Shown: positions 54,295 through 62,722 of the stretch, piece by piece
Layout: every line of letters starts with the position of its first letter
How positions within the stretch are numbered: position 1 is the stretch's first letter
NCBI RefSeq assembly: GCF_046546475.1
Contig: NZ_JBKGXS010000005.1
Span: 296,766 to 360,765, forward strand
Reading direction: 5' to 3'
Length of the DNA: 64,000 nt
Source of the DNA: Pseudonocardia phyllosphaerae
GTDB taxonomy: Bacteria > Actinomycetota > Actinomycetes > Mycobacteriales > Pseudonocardiaceae
The notes under the pieces: model-generated
Seen by the model: the letters and a program-made list of their open reading frames with translations, nothing else
What the model was told of the DNA's origin: nothing
Database searches by the model: none
Made by a program: the position numbers and the translations under genes

Positions 54295-57200
54295 GTGCTC
54301 ACCTCGGATCCGGTCACGACGGAGCGAGCCCCGACGACGACGGGGCGTGTCCGCACGCGCCGCTACCTGGCCGGCGTACTCGGGCTGATCGCGTTCGTGC
54401 TCGCCGTCGCGGTCCCGTTCCTGCCGGTGGTGCAGCACGAGAACACGATCGTCTGGCCGTCGGCGCAGACCGGTACCCGCGACGTCAACGCGCCGCTGGT
54501 CGCGCTGCGGCCGCAGTCGATGTCGGTGGTCGTCCCGTGCGCGGCGATCACCAGCCTCGACGACCGCAGCCCCGGCGCGGCGACGGTGTTCTCCTCGGTC
54601 CCTCCGGAGTCCTCCGAGGGCGCCCGGCTCGGCATGACGCTGACCGTCGACAACGGCCAGCTCACCCTGCTCAACCGCGGCATGGAGCTGACGAGCGCCC
54701 CGCTGCGCCGCGACTGCACGGTCTCCATCCGCACCGACGGCGTCCAGACCGTGGCCGACCTGGGCATCGGCGCGCAGACCTTCGCCGCCGACATCCGCCC
54801 GCAGTCGGTCGGGATCTACTCCGACCTCGACAGCGCCAAGGACCCGACCAGCGGCACCGCGGTCCGGGTCACCCCGGACACCCGGTGGGACACCAGCCCC
54901 AGCTTCTGGAAGACCGCCGTGACCGTCGCCGCCACGGTCAGCCTGGCCGGGGCGCTGTGGGCGCTGGCCGGGGTCGACCGGCGCCGGGGCAGGCGCCCGC
55001 ACCGCGCCTTCCGTGAGCACATCGGCGGCCTGGTCGCGGGCCGCTGGCCGCCCCGGCTGCGACGGTGGTGGTCCCGGGCCCGGCCCGGCGCGGTGGACGT
55101 GCTCGTCGTCGGCGTGCTGCTGGTCTGGATGGTGATCGGTGGCCAGACCACCGACGACGGCTTCACCCTCGGCATCGCCCGCGACGTCCCGACCTCGGGC
55201 TACGTCGGCAACTACTACCGCTGGTACGACGCCGCCGAGGCCCCCTTCGGCTGGTTCTACGACCTCTACGCCTTCTGGGTGCGGGTCTCGGACTCGCTGC
55301 TGTGGCTGCGCCTGCCCGGCGTGATCATGGGTATCGCCTCGTGGTGGCTAGTCAGCCGCGGCCTGCTGCCGCGCCTGGGTCGCCAGGCCCGCCGCTCGCA
55401 CGCGGCCACCTGGGCCGCCGCGTCGGTGTTCCTGGCGTTCTGGATGGCCTACAACTCCGGGCTGCGGCCCGAGCCGGTCGTCGTGGTGTGCTCGCTGCTG
55501 TCCCTGGTGTCGGTCGAGCGGGCGGTCGCACTGCGCCGGCTGATCCCGCTGGCGCTCGGCCTGATCGCCGCCACCCTGGCCATCGGCGCCAACCCGGCCG
55601 GGCTCATCACCGTCGGGCCGTTCCTGGCCGCGGTGCGGCCGCTGTTCCACCTGCTGCGCGACCGCTGCCGCACCGAGGGCACGCTGACCGTGCTGGCTCC
55701 GCTGCTCGCATCGGGGTCGGCGATCCTGATGGTCGCCTACGCCGACCAGTCCTGGGCCGCGGTGTCGGAGTCGACGACGCTGCGCGAGGACATCGGGCCG
55801 AACTGGCCCTGGTACACCGAGGTCGCGACCCGCTACGCCCCGCTGTTCATGGGCGGCGCGGACGGCTCCATCGCCCGCCGGTTCCCGATCCTGCTGGTCA
55901 TCCTGTGCACGCTGGCCTGCTTCATCGTGCTCGTCCGCAAGTCCCGCATCCCCGGGGCGGCGCTCGGCCCGGCGCAGCGCCTCGTCGCGTCCACGATGAT
56001 CTCGTTCGTCGTGTTCGCGCTGACCCCGACCAAGTGGACCCACCACTTCGGTGACCTGGTCGGCCTCGGCTCGGGCATGATCGCGCTCGCCGCGATCGCC
56101 ACCGGCACCGATGCGCTGCGCTCGCTGCGCAACCGGCTGGCGTTCCTGTCCGCGGTGCTCGTGGTGGCCGCGCTGTCCTCGGCCGGGCCGAACATGTGGT
56201 GGTACACCAACAACTGGGACGTGCCCTGGAACAACGGGGTCATCACCTACAAGGACTACGAGCTCTCCACCTGGCTGGTCGGGATCGCGTTCCTGCTCGC
56301 GGTGTGGGCCGCGATCGAGCACCTGCGCGGCATCCGCGAGGAACGCCACCCCGACCAGCTGGCCTGGCTGCATCCCTGGATCGAGCGGCTGCCCGTCGTC
56401 GGGCCGTGGTGGGAGAAGCACGAGAACCGGAACTGGAACTTCCCGGCGCTGCGGGCGACCCGGGCGCTGCGGCTCACGTCCGCGCCGCTGGCGCTCCTGT
56501 GCCTGCTGCTCGTCGGGTTCAACCTGTACTCGGTGACCGAGTCCATCGACGCCCGCGCCGACACGTGGTCGATGGGGGAGGACGCGCTGACCCACCCGTT
56601 CGGCGGCTCCTGCGGTCTGTCGAGCCGGGTGTTCGCCGAGCGCCGCCCGGTGGACGGCGTCCTCGATCCCGCGCCCGAGCCGACCGGTATGGCCCCGCCG
56701 GCACGCCCGGACCTGCTGCCGAAGGTGGCGCAGCCGCCGAAGCCGGGCTCGAAGAGCAAGCCCACCCCGCTCGCGCCCGGCACCGTCCCGGCGAACAGTC
56801 CCGACGCCCAGCTGCTCGTCCCGACCAGCGGCGGCTCCGGCTTCAAGCGCGACGGCGTGCCGCCCACCGGCGGCGGCAGCGGCGTCTCCGGGTACGAGTA
56901 CGTCCTGTCCGGCGGCCTGGGCGGCGACTCCGCACCCGCGTTCGGCAGCTACGACAAGTCCGGGAAGACGACCGGCACCTTGCGCACCGAATGGTCGAAG
57001 CTCACCGACGGCCAGCGGGCCGGGACCACACCGCTGGTCCTGACCGTCGCCGGCCGCCTCGGCGGCGGGAACCGCCTGACCATCCAGTACGCGACGACCC
57101 TCGCCGACGGCCGCGTGCGCGTCGTGGCCCAGAACGTGGTCGACGACGGCCGCGGCGACGAGGGGCCCTGGCGCGAGATGCGCTTCGACCTGCCCGAGGA

Positions 57201-57705
57201 GGCCCGCACCGCCACCCAGGTGCGGCTCGTCGCGCAGGACAACTCGCTCGGTGCCGACGGCTGGCTCGCCGTCGCCCCGATGCGGGCGCCGCAGCTCGCG
57301 CCGCTGTCCCGCCTCGTCGGGGACCAGCCGATGTTCCTGGAGTACCCGGTGTCGCTGGCCAGCCCGTGCCTGCGCCCGTTCACCACCAGCGGCGGGATCG
57401 CCGAGATCCCCGCCTACCGGCTGCAGGCCGACGGCAGCCGCATGCGGTTCGACGGCGAGGGCTGGTCGTCGCCGCAGGCCGGCGGGCCGCTGGGCTGGAT
57501 CCAGCTGATCGGCAAGCAGACCGAGCTGCGGACCTACCTCGACGGTGACCCGACCCGCGACTGGGGCCGGGTGCAGTCGATCTCGCCGTACCGCCCGAAG
57601 GCGGCAGAGCCGACGCTGGAGCGCCGTGACGTCGAGCGCTCCGGCCGGTTCAGCCCCGGTCCGCTGCCCGCGCCGCCGCCCGGCATCCCGTCGCCGGAAC
57701 GGTAG
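54295..57705 (+). CDS. Arabinosyltransferase (EmbA/B/C family)
   Basis: This 1136-residue GT53 membrane enzyme has an N-terminal periplasmic domain after the first helix (VLGLIAFVLAVAVPFLPVV). The catalytic DDx motif is in GGQTTDDGFTLGIARDVPTSGYVGNYYRWYDAAEAPFGWFYDLY (Asp286-Asp287). About 12 further helices and a long C-terminal carbohydrate-binding region (from about 760) follow. It adds arabinose from decaprenyl-phospho-arabinose to arabinogalactan or lipoarabinomannan, and the family is the ethambutol target. A Gly/Ser-rich stretch (residues 845-870) and a Pro-rich C-terminus are additions. It is a single emb gene here, so A, B or C type is not assigned. Confidence 0.94.
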   Translation: MLTSDPVTTERAPTTTGRVRTRRYLAGVLGLIAFVLAVAVPFLPVVQHENTIVWPSAQTGTRDVNAPLVALRPQSMSVVVPCAAITSLDDRSPGAATVFSSVPPESSEGARLGMTLTVDNGQLTLLNRGMELTSAPLRRDCTVSIRTDGVQTVADLGIGAQTFAADIRPQSVGIYSDLDSAKDPTSGTAVRVTPDTRWDTSPSFWKTAVTVAATVSLAGALWALAGVDRRRGRRPHRAFREHIGGLVAGRWPPRLRRWWSRARPGAVDVLVVGVLLVWMVIGGQTTDDGFTLGIARDVPTSGYVGNYYRWYDAAEAPFGWFYDLYAFWVRVSDSLLWLRLPGVIMGIASWWLVSRGLLPRLGRQARRSHAATWAAASVFLAFWMAYNSGLRPEPVVVVCSLLSLVSVERAVALRRLIPLALGLIAATLAIGANPAGLITVGPFLAAVRPLFHLLRDRCRTEGTLTVLAPLLASGSAILMVAYADQSWAAVSESTTLREDIGPNWPWYTEVATRYAPLFMGGADGSIARRFPILLVILCTLACFIVLVRKSRIPGAALGPAQRLVASTMISFVVFALTPTKWTHHFGDLVGLGSGMIALAAIATGTDALRSLRNRLAFLSAVLVVAALSSAGPNMWWYTNNWDVPWNNGVITYKDYELSTWLVGIAFLLAVWAAIEHLRGIREERHPDQLAWLHPWIERLPVVGPWWEKHENRNWNFPALRATRALRLTSAPLALLCLLLVGFNLYSVTESIDARADTWSMGEDALTHPFGGSCGLSSRVFAERRPVDGVLDPAPEPTGMAPPARPDLLPKVAQPPKPGSKSKPTPLAPGTVPANSPDAQLLVPTSGGSGFKRDGVPPTGGGSGVSGYEYVLSGGLGGDSAPAFGSYDKSGKTTGTLRTEWSKLTDGQRAGTTPLVLTVAGRLGGGNRLTIQYATTLADGRVRVVAQNVVDDGRGDEGPWREMRFDLPEEARTATQVRLVAQDNSLGADGWLAVAPMRAPQLAPLSRLVGDQPMFLEYPVSLASPCLRPFTTSGGIAEIPAYRLQADGSRMRFDGEGWSSPQAGGPLGWIQLIGKQTELRTYLDGDPTRDWGRVQSISPYRPKAAEPTLERRDVERSGRFSPGPLPAPPPGIPSPER

Positions 57706-57723
57706 CCGCGCCCGGAACAACGA

Positions 57724-57760
57724 GGACGGGGCGCGCGACCACCGGTCGCGCGCCCCGTCC
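57724..57760. terminator. Long perfect hairpin between convergent emb and lsr2
   Basis: Perfect 17 bp arms (starting GGACGGGGCGCGCGACC) surround the 3 nt loop ACC. There is no T-run, but the stem is very stable and symmetric, so it can act for both convergent transcripts. Confidence 0.75.
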
Positions 57761-57774
57761 CGTCTGCCGCGGGC

Positions 57775-58368
57775 TCAGCCGCTGAAGTGGATCATCGGGA
57801 CGCCGGGGTCGTCCTCGGAGTCCCGGGGGGACGGCTGCTCGGCGGCGGGGGCCTCGGCGGCCTGGAAGGGGGAGGTCCGGGTCGGGCCGGTGCTCTCGGG
57901 CTCGGCCTGCGCGGGCTCCGCCTCTGGAGCCGGTTCAGGCTCCGTCTCGCGAGCCGGTGCGGGGGCCCGCTCGGCCGGGACCGTGGGCAGGGCCCCGGGG
58001 CGTCCCGCGCGGTAGGCGTCGAGCACCTCGGCGGGGATCCGGCCGCGGGCCGAGATCGGGTACCCGTGCTCGCGGGCCCACTCCCGTACGGCCTGGTTCT
58101 CCTTGCGGGCCGCCGCGTCGGTGCCCGGCCCGCCGGTCTCGACCGCCCGCGTCGAACGCTGCGCGCGGCCACGGGCACGCCGCGCGCCCGGGGTGTCGGC
58201 CGGGCGGGCGACGGCCAGGAACGGTGCCAGGTCCGCCCGTAGCCGCTCGGCGTTGGCCGCAGACAGATCGATCTCGAAACGGCCGCCGTCGATCCCGATG
58301 ACCACGGTCTCGTCCGCGGTGCCACCGGTCAGGTCGTCGACGATCCGGGTCGATTCGACAGATGCCAC
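57775..58368 (-). CDS. lsr2: Lsr2 nucleoid-associated protein with long acidic/Pro tail
   Basis: This 197-residue Lsr2 has the dimerisation domain (TRIVDDLTGGTADETVVIGIDGGRFEIDLSAANAERLRADLAPFL). The DNA-binding domain is ENQAVREWAREHGYPISARGRIPAEVLDAYRAG, with the AT-hook-like RGR. Classical Lsr2 is about 110 residues; here a tail of about 75 residues rich in Pro, Glu and Ala follows. It silences AT-rich, often horizontally acquired DNA. The GTG start has GAAGGGA upstream. Confidence 0.94.
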   Translation of the reverse strand: MASVESTRIVDDLTGGTADETVVIGIDGGRFEIDLSAANAERLRADLAPFLAVARPADTPGARRARGRAQRSTRAVETGGPGTDAAARKENQAVREWAREHGYPISARGRIPAEVLDAYRAGRPGALPTVPAERAPAPARETEPEPAPEAEPAQAEPESTGPTRTSPFQAAEAPAAEQPSPRDSEDDPGVPMIHFSG

Positions 58369-58467
58369 GTGGGTCCCTTCATCGTTTTCCGGCGCCGACT
58401 CGCGGAGCGGTCTCCGCCGAGCATATCGACGCCGGAATCGTGTGGGGAACGCCCGTGCAACATCGAT

Positions 58468-58617
58468 TCAGAGCCGCGGTGACCGCCGGTCCGGGCCGGG
58501 CGGGCCGGGACGGGTCACCAGGTACCGGCCACCTCCGCGGCGCGGTCCCGCGCTGCCGATCCGCATCGCGAGTGCCGCAAGGAACACGACCAGGAGTACC
58601 GCGACGACCACGTCCAT
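58468..58617 (-). CDS. Small membrane peptide, 49 residues
   Basis: The frame starts with ATG 58617, 5 bp after a strong GGAGGAGA ribosome site. It encodes one hydrophobic helix (MDVVVAVLLVVFLAALAMRI) and a basic, Gly/Pro/Arg-rich tail (GSAGPRRGGGRYLVTRPGP). No family is recognised. It lies upstream of lsr2 on the same strand with a 99 bp gap. Confidence 0.6.
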   Translation of the reverse strand: MDVVVAVLLVVFLAALAMRIGSAGPRRGGGRYLVTRPGPPGPDRRSPRL

Positions 58618-58742
58618 GGTGTTCTCCTCCCCGGTGAAAACGCGTGTGACGACGATAACGGCGCCGCGAACAGGGGGACGCATATTTGAGGCACTCTTGA
58701 CCTGGGTGCAGCGGCGCACCGGACCCGTGGTCGGATGGCCGG

Positions 58743-59198
58743 GTGCGTATCGGTATCGACGACCTGTCCGGCACGGAGATCGCCGACTTCCTCGCCGGTC
58801 ACCTGGCGGACATGGCCCGCCAGTCGCCCGCCGAGAGCATGCACGCGCTGGACCTCGACGGTCTGCGCGAGCCCTCGGTGACGTTCTGGACCGTGCGGGA
58901 CGGCGCACAGATCCTCGGGTGCGGCGCGCTGTCCGAGCTCGCCCCGGACGCCGGCGAGGTCAAGTCCATGCGCACCGACCCGCGGTTCCGCGGACGGGGC
59001 GTGGCCGCCGCGGTGCTGGAGCACCTGATCACCGAGGCCCGTCGCCGCGGTTACCGCACGCTGAGCCTGGAGACCGGCGCGCAGGACTTCTTCGCCCCCG
59101 CCCGGCGGCTCTACGCCCGGTACGGCTTCGTCCCGTGCCCACCGTTCGCCGGCTACGCCGAGGACCCGAACAGCGTGTACCTGAGGCTCGAGCTGTAG
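58743..59198 (+). CDS. GNAT-family N-acetyltransferase
   Basis: This 151-residue GNAT has the acetyl-CoA loop RTDPRFRGRGVAAAVLEHLITEARRRGYRTLSLETG and the closing strand region ARRLYARYGFVPCPPFAGY. Its sequence resembles YsnE/PhnO-like acetyltransferases. The substrate is unknown. It is convergent with the GH13 gene across a tandem repeat. Confidence 0.9.
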   Translation: MRIGIDDLSGTEIADFLAGHLADMARQSPAESMHALDLDGLREPSVTFWTVRDGAQILGCGALSELAPDAGEVKSMRTDPRFRGRGVAAAVLEHLITEARRRGYRTLSLETGAQDFFAPARRLYARYGFVPCPPFAGYAEDPNSVYLRLEL

Positions 59199-59207
59199 CC
59201 CGTCGGC

Positions 59208-59258
59208 TCAGGAGGTCGGCGGGTCAGGAGGTCGGCGGGTCAGGAGGTCGGCGGGTCA
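59208..59258. repeat. Three tandem 16 bp units spanning a stop codon
   Basis: TCAGGAGGTCGGCGGG repeats at 59208, 59224 and 59240, and TCAGACC begins at 59256. The TCA of each unit is TGA on the minus strand; the one at 59256 is the GH13 stop. A 16 bp period puts TGA in all three frames downstream. Confidence 0.85.
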
Positions 59259-60491
59259 GACCTCGTCGACCGACCAGGACGGGGCGGCGTCGCCGTCGCC
59301 GTAGTCGAGGGTGACCCGCAGCGCGCCGGCGGTGCCGTCGAGCTCGCCGTGGCTGACGTAGACCAGCCGCCGGTCGGTGGTCTCCTCGATCTCGGTGCGG
59401 GCCGCGTACAGCCAGGGGTGCCTGCGCCGCAGCCCGATCAGCTCCTGGTGCAGTGCGAGGACGTTTTGGTCGGCGTCGGCGGGCAGCTCGCCGTCGACCG
59501 GGAGCTCCGGGCGCACGGCGTCGTCGCCGCCCTCGCGCTCCTCCTTGAGGCCCTGCTGGGCCCACTCGTCGCCGGCGTAGACCGAGGGGGAGCCCGCGAC
59601 GGTGCACAGCACGACGACGGCCAGCGGCAGCTGCCTGCGGTCGTCGAGCACGGTGGCGAGCCGGGTGACGTCGTGGTTCCCGACGAAGGTCTGCGGCACC
59701 GACCCGGCCTCGACGAACCCGTCGTGGCGGGTCAGGGCCCACGCCAGCTCGTGCGGGTTGTGGTCGTTGAGGCTCGACCAGACCGCCTTCCACAGCTCGT
59801 ACTGGGTGAGCGCGTCGATCGTGGTCGCGGCGGTGATCGCCGGGTGGTCGCCGTGGATGACCTCGCCGAGGAACCAGGCGTCGCCGAAGTGCTGCCGCAC
59901 CCGGGGCAGCACGTCGGCCCAGAACTCGTCCGGGACGGTGTAGGCGGCGTCGAGGCGCCAGCCGTCGATCCCGCGCTCCAGCCAGTGCTCCATGATCTCG
60001 ACGACGTGGTCGCGCACCTCGGGCCGGGAGTGGTCCAGCGCGAGCAGCCCGCCGTGCCCCTCGAACGTCGCGATCCCGCCGTGCTCGTCGCGGCGGAACA
60101 GCGCCGCCTCCGGCCCGTCCGGGTTCTCCCGCGCCGCGACGGCCCACGGGTGGTCCGGGGCGACGTGGTTGAACACGCCGTCGAGAAGCACCCGCAGGCC
60201 CCGCTCGTGCGCGGCGGCGACCAGCTCGTCGAACGAGGTCTCGGTGCCCAGGCGCGGGTCGATGCGCAGGTGGTCGACGGTGTCGTAGCCGTGGGTGGCC
60301 GAGGCGAAAACCGGGCCGAGCAGCAGACCGTTGGTGCCGAGGCGCTGCGCGTGGTCGAGCCAGGGGACCAGCCGGCGCAGGTCGTGCAGCGCGCCGTCGG
60401 GCTCCTTGTCCCCGGAGGGGAACGCCCCCGTCGCGCCGAGGGGATAGACGTGCCACCAGATGGCGTGGCGGACCCAGTCGGGTGTGCTCAC
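59256..60491 (-). CDS. Glycoside hydrolase family 13 (alpha-amylase type)
   Basis: This 411-residue GH13 enzyme has the four conserved regions: DGVFNHV, GWRLDAAYT (nucleophile Asp), WFLGEVIHGD (acid Glu) and FVGNHDVTR (third Asp). The N-terminus VSTPDWVRHAIWWHVYPLGATGAF is typical of cytoplasmic maltodextrin-type enzymes; no signal peptide is present. It probably cleaves or transfers alpha-1,4-glucans. GTG 60491 is chosen because residues upstream are Arg/Gly-rich and unconserved. Confidence 0.92.
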   Translation of the reverse strand: MSTPDWVRHAIWWHVYPLGATGAFPSGDKEPDGALHDLRRLVPWLDHAQRLGTNGLLLGPVFASATHGYDTVDHLRIDPRLGTETSFDELVAAAHERGLRVLLDGVFNHVAPDHPWAVAARENPDGPEAALFRRDEHGGIATFEGHGGLLALDHSRPEVRDHVVEIMEHWLERGIDGWRLDAAYTVPDEFWADVLPRVRQHFGDAWFLGEVIHGDHPAITAATTIDALTQYELWKAVWSSLNDHNPHELAWALTRHDGFVEAGSVPQTFVGNHDVTRLATVLDDRRQLPLAVVVLCTVAGSPSVYAGDEWAQQGLKEEREGGDDAVRPELPVDGELPADADQNVLALHQELIGLRRRHPWLYAARTEIEETTDRRLVYVSHGELDGTAGALRVTLDYGDGDAAPSWSVDEV

Positions 60492-60708
60492 GCGGTCCAG
60501 CGTGACCCATGCCGCCGGGTGCCTGCGCCGCGGGTGCCCTGTGGCCCCGCCGACACCGGCTTGCGGGCGCCGACGCACCGATGATCATCTGGAGGTCCGA
60601 ACCCTGGCGACGACGCCGCTTCCCGTGACGCGGGTCTCGCCCCGCCGGTCACCCCTGAACTACTGTGAAGGACGGCTGTGACGTGCGGCACGACGATGGG
60701 GTCACCGA

Positions 60709-61251
60709 ATGACGGATGAGGGCGAACTGGTCAACGCCGTCCTGCGCCGGAAGCGGACGGTCGAGCTGGCCCAGCGGATCCACGCCGCGCACCGCGCGGA
60801 GGTGGAGGAGCTGCGCACCGTCCTGCACTGGTACCCGGACCCGGAGACCGCGGGGCGGCGGATCGAGGTCAGCGTCGCGGGCGGCGAGCAGGACGCCGAG
60901 CTTCAGCTCGTGGCCAGCGCCGACCCGGACGCCGAGACACCGCCAGGGCTCGGCATCTGGCGGCTCGCCGTGGCCGCGCACCACCGGACGTCGGGGTCGG
61001 CGGTCGCGCTCGGCAAGGGGGAGGGCGACGGCTGGGCCCGTGCGGTGTTCGGCTACGAGTGCGCGCCGCTGGTGTACCGGCGTTCCGACGGCGGGTCGCG
61101 GCTCTTCCGGCGCCCGGCGGTGGCCGAGCACTACGTCGTCTACCACGGCGAGTACGGCCCGGTGCACCCGTCGGACGTGGCGTCGGTGTCGGCGAAGGCG
61201 CGCACCCGCGGCACCCGGGCCGAGACGACGGAGCGGCCCACATCCTTCTGA
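60709..61251 (+). CDS. Hypothetical protein
   Basis: This 180-residue soluble protein has an N-terminal charged helix (LVNAVLRRKRTVELAQRIHAAHRAEVEELRTVLHW) and a beta-rich remainder (IEVSVAGGEQDAELQLVASAD ... YVVYHGEYGPVHPSDVASVSAKA). No family is recognised. The ATG at 60709 lies in a 217 bp gap from GH13 that also holds the palindrome GATGATCATC (60580-60589). Its last codons form half of a terminator hairpin. Confidence 0.7.
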   Translation: MTDEGELVNAVLRRKRTVELAQRIHAAHRAEVEELRTVLHWYPDPETAGRRIEVSVAGGEQDAELQLVASADPDAETPPGLGIWRLAVAAHHRTSGSAVALGKGEGDGWARAVFGYECAPLVYRRSDGGSRLFRRPAVAEHYVVYHGEYGPVHPSDVASVSAKARTRGTRAETTERPTSF

Positions 61252-61268
61252 GGGACACGGGCCGCTCC
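61230..61268. terminator. Hairpin between convergent genes, overlapping a stop codon
   Basis: GGAGCGGCCC (61230-61239) and GGGCCGCTCC (61259-61268) are perfect 10 bp arms around a 19 nt loop containing the stop of the hypothetical gene. It lies 13 bp from the serA stop on the other strand, so it could serve both genes. Confidence 0.6.
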
Positions 61269-61281
61269 GGTCACGCGGGGC

Positions 61282-62481
61282 TCAGAGCTTCCAGGAGCGC
61301 AGCCACACCGTCTCCGGCGCCTGGCTCAGGGCCGACAGCGCGTCGTCGGGCAGGACGCGGTCGGTGTCGGTGAGCACGTAGGCGAGTTCGCCGCTGGTGG
61401 ACAGCGACTGGCCGAGCACGTTCACCCCGGTGTCGGCGAGCAGCTTGTTGATCGTCGCGAGCACGCCGGGGATGTTGCGGTGCAGGTAGGCGAGCCGGAA
61501 CGCGCTGTCCGGGCTCGGGGCCGGGACCTGCGGGAGGTTGACCGACAGGGGAGTGGCTCCGGTCGTGACGAAGTCGATCAGCTTCGTCGAGACGAAGTGG
61601 CCGATCTCCTCCTGCGCCTCCTGCGTCGAGCCGCCGATGTGCGGGGTGAGGATGACGTTGTCGAGCCCGCGCAGCGGCGAGTCGAACGGGTCGCCCTGCG
61701 CCTTGGGCTCGGCGGGGAAGACGTCGACGGCGGCACCGGCGATGTGCCCGGACAGGATGTTGTCGCGCAGCGCCTGCTCGTCGATCACCATGCCGCGCGA
61801 GGCGTTGATGAACATCGAGCGCGGCTTCATCATCGCGAACTGCTCGGCGCCGAACAGGCCGGCGTTCCCGGGGCGGCCGTCGACGTGCAGGCTGACGATG
61901 TCGGCCTGGGCGAGCAGCTCGCGCAGCGAGCCGACCCGGCGGGCGTTGCCGTGCGCGAGGCGGTCGGCGGTGTCGTAGAAGATGACCCGCAGGCCGACGG
62001 CCTCGGCCACGTTGGACAGCTGGGTGCCGATGTTGCCGTAGCCGACGATGCCCAGGGTGCGGCCGCGGAACTCGTGCGAGCCCTTCGCGGACTTGTCCCA
62101 GACGCCCTCGTGCATGCGCTGGGTCTTCTCGGTCAGCCGGCGGGCCAGCACGGCGATCTCGCCGAGGACCAGCTCGACGACGCTGCGGGTGTTCGAGTAC
62201 GGCGCGTTGAACACGGCGACGCCGCGCTCGGAGGCGGCGGGCAGGTCGACCTGGTTGGTCCCGATGCAGAAGCAGCCGATCGCGTGCAGGTTCTTCGCGG
62301 CGTCGAGCACCCGCGGGGTGATGGTGGTGTTGGAGCGGATACCCAGCAGGTCGACGTCGGGGAGCGCCGCGACCAGATCGTCCTCGGACAGCGATCCGGA
62401 GCGCGCGTCGACCTCGAAGCCGGCGCGGCGGAACGCGTCGGCGGCGACCTGATGGATGTTCTCGAGCAGCAGAACCTTCAC
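61282..62481 (-). CDS. serA: D-3-phosphoglycerate dehydrogenase
   Basis: This 399-residue enzyme is of the short, enterobacterial SerA type. The NAD motif is GRTLGIVGYGNIGTQLSNVAE. The catalytic Arg, Glu and His fall in NASRGMVIDEQAL, the DVFPAEP region and LTPHIGGSTQEAQEEIG. A C-terminal ACT domain (RLAYLHRNIPGVLATINKLLADTGVNVLGQSLSTSGELAYVLTD) binds serine for feedback control. It makes 3-phosphohydroxypyruvate in serine synthesis. GTG 62481 is fixed by the -10 box 7 bp upstream; the longer frame to 62538 is rejected. Confidence 0.94.
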   Translation of the reverse strand: MKVLLLENIHQVAADAFRRAGFEVDARSGSLSEDDLVAALPDVDLLGIRSNTTITPRVLDAAKNLHAIGCFCIGTNQVDLPAASERGVAVFNAPYSNTRSVVELVLGEIAVLARRLTEKTQRMHEGVWDKSAKGSHEFRGRTLGIVGYGNIGTQLSNVAEAVGLRVIFYDTADRLAHGNARRVGSLRELLAQADIVSLHVDGRPGNAGLFGAEQFAMMKPRSMFINASRGMVIDEQALRDNILSGHIAGAAVDVFPAEPKAQGDPFDSPLRGLDNVILTPHIGGSTQEAQEEIGHFVSTKLIDFVTTGATPLSVNLPQVPAPSPDSAFRLAYLHRNIPGVLATINKLLADTGVNVLGQSLSTSGELAYVLTDTDRVLPDDALSALSQAPETVWLRSWKL

Positions 62482-62488
62482 GTCCCCA

Positions 62489-62494
62489 AACCTA
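62489..62494 (-). promoter_or_regulatory. -10 box TAGGTT, leaderless start of serA
   Basis: On the minus strand TAGGTT is followed by 7 bp (TGGGGAC) and then GTG 62481. This sets the serA start at its conserved N-terminus (VKVLLLENIHQ). Confidence 0.6.
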
Positions 62495-62722
62495 CGTGGC
62501 GCGGTGGCAGGCGACGGCACGGGTGGGGTGGGGGTCACCGGGGAGCCGCGTCACGCCGGACCTGCCACGGAGGCTCAGAAGGGCAGGGCCCAGCCGGTGA
62601 TCGAGGGGCCCGGCGACTCCGGGAGCGACCGGTCTGAATTCGACAGATGTCGCGACACACGACCCGGGTAGCGCTACGACTGCTGCTGGTGCGACACGGT
62701 CGTCGCGGGCATCGTGGCCCGC

